6,029 nt of DNA. Origin: Spirochaetales bacterium. Lineage in GTDB: Bacteria > Spirochaetota > Spirochaetia > SPDA01. The stretch lies in NCBI GenBank assembly GCA_004525155.1, contig SPDA01000138.1:1-6029 (forward strand). Direction: 5' to 3'. Positions within the stretch are counted from its first letter, which is position 1. Every line of letters begins with the position of its first letter. A model generated the notes under the pieces. It was not told the DNA's origin, ran no database searches, and saw only the letters and a program-made list of their open reading frames with translations. Both the position numbers and the translations under genes were made by a program. Shown in pieces: positions 1 through 5,904 of this stretch.

Positions 1-909
1 GGGTATGGGTACATCGAATCCTCCGACCCTCTTGATCGGTGCATCAAGGTAAAAGAAGGCTTCGCTGTCACCGATGATTGCGGCGATTTCCCCGCCGTAC
101 CCGCCGGTCTGGCAGGCTTCGTGTACGATGAGGGCCCGGCCGGTTTTTTTTACGGAGCTGGTAATCGTTTCCCTGTCCAGGGGAACGAGGCTGCGTATAT
201 CGATTACCTCGCAGTCCGCCAGACCCTCCCCGGCAACTTTTTCGGCGACCTTCAGGCAGCGCGGAGCCATGCGGCCCCAGGTTATGATGGTGATGTCCTT
301 TCCCTGTCTTTTTATGTCTGCGGTCCCTAAGGGAATCGTATAGGGATCTCCTTCGTCCGGCACAGGGCCTGTGGTGCGGTAGAGAAGTTTCTGCTCGATG
401 AAGACGACTGGATTGTCGTCGCGGATGGCGGATTTCAGCAGGCCCTTGGCGTCGTAGGGCGTGGAAGGTATGACAACCTTGAGGCCGGGCACATGGCAGA
501 ACCAGGCTTCCAGACTCTGGGAGTGCTGTTCAGCGGCACCGGTGCCGGAGCCGCCAGGTGTCCGCAGGACCATGGGTACCCTTGTCTGCCCGCCGAACTG
601 GTAGCGGATTTTCGCGGCCTGGTTTACCAGCTGATCCATTGCGATGGTGGTAAAATCGCTGAACTGTATTTCGAGAATCGGACGCATGCCTGCTACCGCA
701 GCGCCCGCTGCGCAGCCCGTTATGGCGGCTTCGGATATGGGAGTGTCGCGGATCCGCTCTTCGCCGAATTCCTCCAGCATGCCCCGGGATACGCCGAAGG
801 CGCCGCCGTAAATGCCGATGTCTTCTCCGAGCATGAATATGTCGGGATCCCGGCGCATTTCCTCACTCATCGCTTCTTTTATTGCCTGTGCGTAGGTAAT
901 TTCTCTCAT
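1..909 (-). CDS. acoB: Thiamine-dependent 2-oxo-acid/acetoin dehydrogenase E1 component, beta subunit (3' end beyond window)
   Basis: This is the beta half of a heterotetrameric E1, which with the alpha subunit decarboxylates or cleaves a 2-oxo acid or acetoin on thiamine pyrophosphate and passes the acyl group to a lipoyl E2. The frame is open for 303 codons from ATG to the window edge. The family is usually about 325-340 residues, so some 20-35 residues are missing. Visible family marks are [14 protein letters not shown] (27-40), [11 protein letters not shown] with the conserved Glu60, an EIQFSDF segment (80-86), [15 protein letters not shown] (106-120), the [11 protein letters not shown] block with His129 expected in the active site (127-137), and the C-terminal transketolase-type domain from about 195 ([11 protein letters not shown], 235-245). 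The start is fixed by AAGGA six bases upstream, overlapping the stop of the alpha gene, which suggests coupled translation. The family is secure. The acetoin assignment is less so, and a branched-chain or other 2-oxo acid is possible. Confidence 0.93.
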   Translation of the reverse strand, partial: MREITYAQAIKEAMSEEMRRDPDIFMLGEDIGIYGGAFGVSRGMLEEFGEERIRDTPISEAAITGCAAGAAVAGMRPILEIQFSDFTTIAMDQLVNQAAKIRYQFGGQTRVPMVLRTPGGSGTGAAEQHSQSLEAWFCHVPGLKVVIPSTPYDAKGLLKSAIRDDNPVVFIEQKLLYRTTGPVPDEGDPYTIPLGTADIKRQGKDITIITWGRMAPRCLKVAEKVAGEGLADCEVIDIRSLVPLDRETITSSVKKTGRALIVHEACQTGGYGGEIAAIIGDSEAFFYLDAPIKRVGGFDVPIP

Positions 910-915
910 GGTTTT

Positions 916-920
916 TCCTT
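916..920 (-). promoter_or_regulatory. Ribosome binding site of the E1 beta gene
   Basis: AAGGA on the minus strand lies six bases before the ATG at 909 and shares two bases with the TAA stop of the E1 alpha gene. The overlap supports this start and points to translational coupling of the two subunits. Confidence 0.7.
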
Positions 921-1875
921 ATGCGTATACGTCTTCGAGCGCGGATGCCAGTGATGGTTCAGGACTTTCCTCTGCGAATTGATAGGCCTTTTCGATGTCC
1001 AGAGCTGCCTGGCGGTCCATTTCATCAAGTTCCTTTTCCGTAAATGTGCCCTGTCCCAGGAGATAGGTCCTAAACCGCCTGATGGGACACTTTTCCTTCC
1101 AGGCTTCTATTTCATCCCTGGTTCTGTACACATTGGCGTCACTTTTCGAATGGCCCATGATGCGGTAGGTATTGAGAACCATGAACATGGGACCGTTTTT
1201 CAGAATATGTTCCTTTGCGTTGAGGGTTTCGTTGTATATGAGCAGCACGTCGTTGCCGTCCAGGGCCAGGCCCTTTATACCGTAACTCTTGGCCCGTATC
1301 GATATATCCGTGATGTTCATCGATCTGCTTATGTGGGTCGACATGCCGTAGGTGTTATTCGTGCAGACGAATAGTACCGGCAGCTTCCAGACGGAGGCGA
1401 GGTTAAGGCTTTCGTGAAAACTGCCCTCGTTGGTTGCTCCGTCCCCGAAAAAACCTACGGTAATGTTTTTTTCCTTCCTCATCTTCTGCTTGAGCGCAGC
1501 CCCGACAGCGATAGGTATGCCGCCGCCTACGATGCCGTTGGCGCCGAGGCTTCCCACGGAAGAATCCGCTATATGCATGCAGCCGCCCTTACCCTTGCAG
1601 TATCCAGTGGCTTTGCCGAGGAACTCGGCCATCATCCGGTTTATGTCCATGCCTTTGCCTATGGCCTGGTTGTGGCCTCTGTGGGTCTGGGCGACATAGT
1701 CTTCCTTTTCAAGTGCGCTGCATACGCCGATTCCGGTTGCTTCCTCACCTATGCAGAAATGCGCCGTACCGTGGACCTTGCCCTCGGTGAAAAGCCGGGC
1801 CGCCTTTTCTTCGAAGTGCCTGGTCTGCAGCATTTTATAGAAAAGTTCCTTCATTTTTTCTTTGGTAACTGTCAT
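919..1875 (-). CDS. acoA: Thiamine-dependent acetoin dehydrogenase-type E1 component, alpha subunit
   Basis: Alpha subunit of the E1 enzyme, 318 residues, close to the usual length of acetoin dehydrogenase alpha subunits (about 320-330). It carries the thiamine-pyrophosphate motif from GDG (144-146) through ATNEG to NN (173-174). Other family blocks are THRGH (64-68), GKATGYCKGKGG (87-98), MHIADSSVGSLGANGIVGGG (100-119), ISIRAKSYGI followed by LDGNDV (191-210), and the YR..GHS..D...YR loop (238-251) that matches the phosphorylation-loop region of eukaryotic homologues. The CKGKGG/MHIAD/GANGIVGGG combination is typical of AcoA rather than classical pyruvate dehydrogenase E1, where the substrate call is by resemblance only. 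GGAGG lies four bases before the ATG. It sits 18 nt after the SorC gene and 9 nt before the beta gene, so all three are probably one operon. No key residue appears to be missing. Confidence 0.93.
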   Translation of the reverse strand: MTVTKEKMKELFYKMLQTRHFEEKAARLFTEGKVHGTAHFCIGEEATGIGVCSALEKEDYVAQTHRGHNQAIGKGMDINRMMAEFLGKATGYCKGKGGCMHIADSSVGSLGANGIVGGGIPIAVGAALKQKMRKEKNITVGFFGDGATNEGSFHESLNLASVWKLPVLFVCTNNTYGMSTHISRSMNITDISIRAKSYGIKGLALDGNDVLLIYNETLNAKEHILKNGPMFMVLNTYRIMGHSKSDANVYRTRDEIEAWKEKCPIRRFRTYLLGQGTFTEKELDEMDRQAALDIEKAYQFAEESPEPSLASALEDVYA

Positions 1876-1879
1876 ATTT

Positions 1880-1884
1880 CCTCC
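1880..1884 (-). promoter_or_regulatory. Ribosome binding site of the E1 alpha gene
   Basis: GGAGG on the minus strand, four bases before the ATG at 1875, within the 18-nt gap after the regulator's stop codon. This is the strongest Shine-Dalgarno in the window. The gap is too short for its own promoter, so the E1 genes probably depend on the regulator's promoter or on one inside the regulator gene. Confidence 0.75.
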
Positions 1885-1893
1885 GTACAGTGT

Positions 1894-2850
1894 TCAGTTG
1901 TCCGTCTCATGGTGGTATAAAATACCCATGGCGGTTTGTTCGTCAGTAACCAGTATGTTGATAAGACCGCCGGTAAGGGCGGCCAGAATGGGTTGAATTT
2001 TTTTTGACCCCACCGCCACGCCGAAACGTTTCGGAATGGCCAGCAAGGCTTCCGGGGGAAGGCCTATGTGCCTGTCGTTTATGGGGCTGGAAAGCAGCTT
2101 CCCCTTTTTGTCGAAATGAAGCCCGCACATAACACCCACGGCGCCCTTTTCCAGGAGCTCCGCGGATTCGGCCTCTGTCAGGTAGCCGGCCCTTACCATG
2201 GAGCTTATCTCCGGCAGGTTGGAACCGATTCCCATGAGGGCAATATGGACAGAGCCGGCAAGGGCAATGGTTTCAGCGATGTTCGGTTCCTTGAGGAGCA
2301 GGTCGCGCAGTTCATGGTTCTGTACAATTGCCGGGGCCTGCATGACGCGGTAGGAACCCTTAAGTTTTCTGGCAAGCATGCCCGCGAGCTCGTGTCCGTC
2401 AATCTCCGGATTCTTTGCCCCGAAGCCGCCGTGAAGCTGGATAACCTCGATGTTTTTTACATCGGGAGGTGTCACTTCCTGCACCAGCCGGTAGAGGGTG
2501 GTGCCCCAGCTTATGCCGATTTTCATGGAATCCTCAAGCAGGCTGCACAAGTATGCGGCCCCCGCCCTGGCTGCCTCGGTCTTCGTGGCTTCAGTGTCGC
2601 CGGCGGAAGGGGCTATTATCGCATGGTCGATGTTGAAGGTTTCTTCTAATCTGGCTTTAAACTGCAGGGCCTGGGATGAGGGGGCCTGGATGCGGATTTC
2701 CACTATTTTTTCTTCTTTGCAGGCCTTAAGCATTTTGGATACATTGGACCGGGAAATGCTGTACCGGTCCGCGATTTCCTGCTGAGAGAGATCCTCTTCA
2801 TAGTAATGTCTGGCCAGGGTAATGAGAAAATCCCGCCTGGTTATGTCCAT
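1894..2850 (-). CDS. SorC-family transcriptional regulator (sugar-phosphate sensing)
   Basis: A SorC/DeoR-type regulator of 318 residues, the normal family size. The N-terminal helix-turn-helix spans about 21-54 (LSQQEIADRYSISRSNVSKM then LKACKEEKIVEIRI). The rest is the SorC sugar-binding domain with GISWGTTLY (112-120), IQLHGGFG (137-144), ALMGIGS (204-210), the GAVGVMCGLHFD block (236-247), INDRHIGLPPEAL (257-269) and LVTDEQTA (300-307). Family members bind phosphorylated sugars or sugar acids and act as repressors or activators; the effector here is unknown. The ATG at 2850 is preferred because GGTGAAG lies six bases upstream and the predicted transcript start is near 2877. An in-frame TTG at 2865 and GTG at 2862 would add five or four residues, but would leave a leader of only about 12-15 nt without a clear Shine-Dalgarno. 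It heads the left operon and is divergent from the UroD-like/kinase operon, so it probably controls one or both. Confidence 0.93.
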   Translation of the reverse strand: MDITRRDFLITLARHYYEEDLSQQEIADRYSISRSNVSKMLKACKEEKIVEIRIQAPSSQALQFKARLEETFNIDHAIIAPSAGDTEATKTEAARAGAAYLCSLLEDSMKIGISWGTTLYRLVQEVTPPDVKNIEVIQLHGGFGAKNPEIDGHELAGMLARKLKGSYRVMQAPAIVQNHELRDLLLKEPNIAETIALAGSVHIALMGIGSNLPEISSMVRAGYLTEAESAELLEKGAVGVMCGLHFDKKGKLLSSPINDRHIGLPPEALLAIPKRFGVAVGSKKIQPILAALTGGLINILVTDEQTAMGILYHHETDN

Positions 2851-2856
2851 TCCATG

Positions 2857-2863
2857 CTTCACC
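2857..2863 (-). promoter_or_regulatory. Ribosome binding site that decides the SorC-gene start
   Basis: GGTGAAG on the minus strand, six bases before the ATG at 2850. It overlaps the alternative TTG and GTG starts at 2865 and 2862, so both cannot be used efficiently. This favours the shorter protein. Confidence 0.5.
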
Positions 2864-2883
2864 AACTAACCAACCTGCCTTCA

Positions 2884-2912
2884 AGTATAGCCGCCGCATT
2901 GGAAAGTGTCAA
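2884..2912 (-). promoter_or_regulatory. Sigma-70-type promoter for the SorC-E1 alpha-E1 beta operon
   Basis: On the minus strand a perfect TTGACA -35 (2912-2907) is followed by a 17-base spacer and a TATACT -10 (2889-2884, five of six to consensus). Transcription would start near 2877, giving a leader of about 27 nt before the ATG at 2850. The spacer is GC-rich (a GGCGGC run) although its surroundings are AT-rich. Called from sequence only. Confidence 0.72.
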
Positions 2913-2952
2913 TAGTGAAAATAAATATAGTTCATAGCATATGTCACTCATT

Positions 2953-2975
2953 TATCAAAAGTGCAAATATCAAAA
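2953..2975. repeat. Short direct repeat in the divergent promoter region, possible regulator site
   Basis: TATCAAAA occurs at 2953-2960 and again at 2968-2975, with a 15-base period and GTGCAAA between the copies. The second copy runs into a small inverted repeat, AATAT-5-ATATT (2966-2980). It lies about 40 bases upstream of the leftward -35 and about 80 upstream of the rightward one, a usual place for a regulator site. In such AT-rich DNA an eight-base repeat can arise by chance. Confidence 0.3.
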
Positions 2976-3020
2976 ATATTGTCAACTCGGGGTCGTTTTA
3001 GAATTTATTCAATGCAATAT

Positions 3021-3052
3021 ATAAAGAAAGAAAAAGAAAATAAAAGAAAAAA
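3021..3052 (+). promoter_or_regulatory. A-rich tract upstream of the rightward promoter (UP-element-like)
   Basis: About 32 bases made almost only of A, broken by single Gs and a few Ts, and ending directly before the -35 at 3054. A-tracts in this place are known to bind the RNA polymerase alpha C-terminal domain or to bend DNA, so a strong promoter is likely. The role is inferred from composition and position. Confidence 0.45.
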
Positions 3053-3053
3053 C

Positions 3054-3082
3054 TTGACAAATAAAATCTACCATGGTTTAAT
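3054..3082 (+). promoter_or_regulatory. Sigma-70-type promoter for the UroD-like/FGGY kinase operon
   Basis: A perfect TTGACA -35 (3054-3059), a 17-base spacer and a TTTAAT -10 (3077-3082, five of six to consensus). Transcription would begin near 3089, leaving a leader of about 46 nt, too short for a riboswitch. With the A-rich tract in front, this looks like an intrinsically strong promoter that would need repression. Confidence 0.75.
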
Positions 3083-3084
3083 TT
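3063..3084. promoter_or_regulatory. Candidate operator: imperfect palindrome over the spacer and -10 of the rightward promoter
   Basis: A 22-base dyad centred between 3073 and 3074, with 8 of 11 base pairs symmetric. The core ACCATGGT (3070-3077) is a perfect 8-base palindrome, and the outer AAA (3063-3065) and TTT (3082-3084) also match. It fills the promoter spacer and covers the -10, so a bound dimer would block RNA polymerase. Candidate binders are the SorC protein next door or the DeoR-type protein at the right edge. No regulator-specific consensus is claimed. Confidence 0.4.
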
Positions 3085-3120
3085 GAAGGTTATTCCAAGA
3101 ATCATTTCCCGTAAATTGTA

Positions 3121-3127
3121 AGGAAGG
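3121..3127 (+). promoter_or_regulatory. Ribosome binding site of the UroD-like gene
   Basis: AGGAAGG lies seven bases before the ATG at 3135. It supports this start and there is no competing start upstream in frame. Confidence 0.75.
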
Positions 3128-3134
3128 TATTACC

Positions 3135-4298
3135 ATGACAAAAAAAGAGAGAGTATTGAGGACCATTCGCAGGGATAAGCTTGATTATCTCCCGAGCCAG
3201 ATTACATTCTCCGACCGAACCCGGGACGAAAAAATTCACGCTGCCCTGGGACTGCCGAAAACAAAAACTCTTGACGATTATCTTGAAAACCACCTGATAA
3301 TCAGCCTGACCAAGGCCGATTATCCTCTGTTTTTCCGGAACGATATAGAACTCATGCGTGAGCTGGAAAAAGAAGGCTACTGTACCGTGGATGTTGACAA
3401 CAAGGTAGTGTATGACAGCTGGGGCATGGGGGTTCAGATTGGGGAAGACGGTTTTTTCGCCTGTTTCAATCCGCTGGAAAAGAAGCTGGACAGAAAATTC
3501 GCGGAAAGATGGATGCCGCCGCGGCTGGTGGAGGCGGTTACCGCGGACACCATGGCCGAGCGTATACATAAGTATACGGCGCCGGACCCGGACCATCCCG
3601 GAAATTTCGACTGGATGGCGAGAGATCAGAAGACCTACGGCGACGAATATTTTGTCTTTCCCTCGGGATATTTCGGTCTGTACGAACGCGCCTACGGGCT
3701 GATGAGCATACCGGCGATGTTTGAAAGCATGGCCGCGGAACCGAACATGTTCATGGAAATCATGGAGAAAATTACGAACTACAAGGTTGAGATAGCCAAA
3801 CGCTTCCTCAAGTTCGATTTTACCACCGGCCACATGGGCGACGATTTGGGAACCCAGGTGGGGCCTTTCTTCTCTCCCAAGATGTTCAGGGAAATAGTCA
3901 AGCCTTTCTATAAAAAACTGTTCGATGTTTACAAATCCGCCGGATGGTACATGATGATGCATTCCTGCGGCTGCGTGACCGAATTCCTGCCGGACCTTAT
4001 CGAAGTCGGTCTGGATGTAATCGAACCGGTTCAGCCCTGCATGAATCTGGCCTTCATCAAAAAAGAATACGGCAAAGACCTGACGTTCTGGGGAGGCATA
4101 GATACCCAGAGACTTCTGCCCAAGGGAACGCCTGCTGAAGTGAGAAAGGAAGCCGCGGAGGTGATACGCCTGCTCGGAAAGGGCGGCGGCCATATCATTG
4201 CGCCTTCCCAGGAAATAATGAAGGACGTACCCCTGGAAAACATAGTTGCTCTTGTGGAGACGATTGTCGAAGAACGCGTAAAAGTCGTCAATCTCTAA
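3135..4298 (+). CDS. Uroporphyrinogen-decarboxylase-superfamily protein, methyltransferase-like (MtaA/CmuA type)
   Basis: A 387-residue cytoplasmic protein of the UroD fold. Recognisable blocks are the N-terminal MTKKERVLRTIRRDKLDYLP (1-20), MGDDLGTQ (234-241), HSCGC (276-280), LDVIEPVQP (293-301), FWGGIDTQRLLPKGTPAEV (318-336) and IIAPSQEIMKDVPLENI, the usual family ending near 350-370. It lacks the arginine-rich N-terminal substrate loop of true HemE, so a heme-pathway role is unlikely. Related MtaA/MtbA/CmuA proteins move methyl groups between corrinoid proteins and a thiol, using zinc held by His-x-Cys plus a distal Cys. Here H276 and C278 are present, but the distal Cys expected in the APGC-like segment is replaced (APSQE), leaving C280 or C302 as possible ligands. 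No corrinoid protein gene is in the window. It is first in an operon with the sugar kinase, 21 nt ahead of it. Substrate and reaction are unknown. Confidence 0.88.
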   Translation: MTKKERVLRTIRRDKLDYLPSQITFSDRTRDEKIHAALGLPKTKTLDDYLENHLIISLTKADYPLFFRNDIELMRELEKEGYCTVDVDNKVVYDSWGMGVQIGEDGFFACFNPLEKKLDRKFAERWMPPRLVEAVTADTMAERIHKYTAPDPDHPGNFDWMARDQKTYGDEYFVFPSGYFGLYERAYGLMSIPAMFESMAAEPNMFMEIMEKITNYKVEIAKRFLKFDFTTGHMGDDLGTQVGPFFSPKMFREIVKPFYKKLFDVYKSAGWYMMMHSCGCVTEFLPDLIEVGLDVIEPVQPCMNLAFIKKEYGKDLTFWGGIDTQRLLPKGTPAEVRKEAAEVIRLLGKGGGHIIAPSQEIMKDVPLENIVALVETIVEERVKVVNL

Positions 4299-4306
4299 AG
4301 CGCGGC

Positions 4307-4311
4307 AAGGA
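4307..4311 (+). promoter_or_regulatory. Ribosome binding site of the FGGY kinase gene
   Basis: AAGGA lies eight bases before the ATG at 4320, inside the 21-nt gap after the UroD-like gene. No promoter is visible in the gap, so the kinase is read from the upstream promoter. Confidence 0.65.
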
Positions 4312-4319
4312 AAAAAATC

Positions 4320-5879
4320 ATGGAAGATCAGTATGTAATGTGTGTCGATATCGGTACCACCGGCGCCAAGGCTACCATTTTCGACGGCGTCGGCAGGGTC
4401 ATGGCCAGCGGTTATCACGAGTACATCTGTGATTTTCCCAGGCCCGGCTGGGTGGAACAGGACGCGGACTTTATAATCGGGAAATCCATGGAAGCCGCAC
4501 GGGACGCCCTCGCCAAATCGGGCCTGAATCCGCAGGCCGTAAAGGCTGTTTCGTTCTCCGCCCAGCGCTGCTGTACCGTGTTTCTCGACGCATCAGGCAG
4601 ACTGATACGGCCCATGATTTCCTGGCAGGACAACAGGACGGCGGCGGAGGTGGAAATCATTAAAAAAGCCGTTTCCCCCGGGGATTTTTATGCCGTAACC
4701 GCCATGCCCCTGGGCACGACCTGGATGATCAGCAAAATAATCTGGGTCAGGAACAACGAGCCGGAAAACTGGAAAAAGGTGAAAAAAATAATCCAGCTCC
4801 ACGACTATGCCCTCATCAAATGGGGAGCAGGCGAATTCCTGGAGGATGTCTCCGACACCGGGTTTTACGGACTCTGGGACCCCTACAAATTCGAATGGAA
4901 CACAAAACTGCTCGATATCTGCGGCCTGGACAGTTCCTGGCTGCCGAAGCCCGTGGCTACCGGCACTTCCGCAGGCAGCCTTTCGGCGAAGGCCGCCGAA
5001 CTGACTGGTCTTACGGCCGGAACACCTCTTTGTGTGGGCGCCGGAGACCAGAACAGCGCCGCCCTGGGCGCGGGCGTTGTAGATAAGGGATGCATGTCCA
5101 TATCTCTCGGTACCGGCGGTCTGGCCGCGGTTTTTCTGGATGAACCTTTCCTGGATCCCGCGGGAATGACCATGATAACCAACCACGCCATCTACGGGAA
5201 ATGGCAGCTCGAAGGCCTGCAGGCCGGCGCGGCCAGCGTGTTCCGCTGGTTCCGGGATGAAATCGCGGTTCTGGAAAAAGAAGCCGCTAAAGCCTCCGGA
5301 AGGGATGCCTACGAACTGCTCAACGAGATGGCGGCCAAGGTGCCGGCAGGGTCGAGGGGGCTTGTCATGCTGCCCTATTTTGCCAGCGCCACCACGCCGA
5401 GGTGGAATTCCAGCGCCCGGGGCACCATAACCGGTCTCACCTTCGCCCACGACAGGAACTGCCTGGCCAGGGCATTCATGGAAGGTATTACGCTCGAAGT
5501 GAAGGACATGGTGAAGACCCTGCTCGGCGCCGGTATCCAGGTGGACAACATCCGCATCCTCGGCGGGCCGACGAAATCGCCCTTGTGGAACCAGATGCAG
5601 GCGGACATGTATAACAGGCCTGTCAGCACCCTGGTCATGACTGATGCCGCGGTACTGGGTGCGGGCATTGCGGCGGGTGTAGGCATCGGCATGTATAAAA
5701 GCGTCAAGGACGCTGCCTTGAGCATGGTAAAAGCCGACAAGGTGTACGAACCAGTCCCTGCGAATGTGAGCGTGTACGATGATCTGTACGGCATTTACTG
5801 TAAAATGTACGAAGGTTTCCAGGATAAAGGCGTGTTCGACGCGGTAGCGGAGCTGCAGAAAAAAATCGGGGCTGTTTAG
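4320..5879 (+). CDS. FGGY-family carbohydrate kinase, xylulokinase-like
   Basis: ATP-dependent kinase of a sugar, ketose or polyol, 519 residues against about 480-510 for most xylulokinases. It has both FGGY domains. The first (about 1-250) contains the phosphate-binding CVDIGTTGAKATIFD (8-22, Asp10 and the TT pair), SFSAQRCC (78-85), the substrate-side SWQDNR (101-106) and CVGAGDQNSAALGAG (238-252) with Asp243 as the likely catalytic base. The second contains SISLGTGG (260-267), LEGLQAGAAS (298-307), MLPYFASATTPRWN (350-363) and the C-terminal family signature LGGPTKSPLWNQMQADMYNR (414-433) followed by VMTDAAVLGAGIAA. The GGPTKSPLWNQM form is closest to XylB-like members, but FGGY specificity cannot be read from these motifs. 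The substrate may be xylulose, another pentulose or a polyol. All catalytic motifs are intact. Confidence 0.93.
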   Translation: MEDQYVMCVDIGTTGAKATIFDGVGRVMASGYHEYICDFPRPGWVEQDADFIIGKSMEAARDALAKSGLNPQAVKAVSFSAQRCCTVFLDASGRLIRPMISWQDNRTAAEVEIIKKAVSPGDFYAVTAMPLGTTWMISKIIWVRNNEPENWKKVKKIIQLHDYALIKWGAGEFLEDVSDTGFYGLWDPYKFEWNTKLLDICGLDSSWLPKPVATGTSAGSLSAKAAELTGLTAGTPLCVGAGDQNSAALGAGVVDKGCMSISLGTGGLAAVFLDEPFLDPAGMTMITNHAIYGKWQLEGLQAGAASVFRWFRDEIAVLEKEAAKASGRDAYELLNEMAAKVPAGSRGLVMLPYFASATTPRWNSSARGTITGLTFAHDRNCLARAFMEGITLEVKDMVKTLLGAGIQVDNIRILGGPTKSPLWNQMQADMYNRPVSTLVMTDAAVLGAGIAAGVGIGMYKSVKDAALSMVKADKVYEPVPANVSVYDDLYGIYCKMYEGFQDKGVFDAVAELQKKIGAV

Positions 5880-5904
5880 GCCGGATCTGTCTATCCCGCC
5901 CGCC

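Noticed and set aside
493..954. Plus-strand open frames across the E1 genes (also 979-1374 and 1414-1920)
   Set aside because: They run opposite to the E1 subunits, whose motifs are continuous through the region, and show no recognisable domain.
2980..2985. A second TTGACA on the minus strand, considered as another leftward promoter
   Set aside because: No acceptable -10 occurs 16-18 bases downstream; the bases there are ACTTTT-like.
3092..3102. ATTC-CAA-GAAT in the leader of the UroD-like gene, considered as a hairpin or operator
   Set aside because: A four-base A/T-rich stem is too weak for an RNA structure, and the outer bases are not symmetric.
3089..3134. Possible riboswitch in the leader of the UroD-like gene, for example a cobalamin type given the family's corrinoid links
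   Set aside because: The leader is only about 46 nt and contains no recognisable cobalamin-box or other conserved aptamer element.
3135..4298. Assignment as HemE, the heme-pathway uroporphyrinogen decarboxylase
   Set aside because: The N-terminal substrate-loop arginine motif of HemE is absent, the protein is longer than HemE, it has the HSCG motif of the methyltransferase-like branch, and it lies with sugar genes rather than heme genes.
3102..4418. A 438-codon open frame on the minus strand across the UroD-like gene
   Set aside because: It lies antisense to a gene with clear family motifs, a promoter and a Shine-Dalgarno. Its translation is rich in His, Arg and Phe with no recognisable domain, as expected of a shadow frame.
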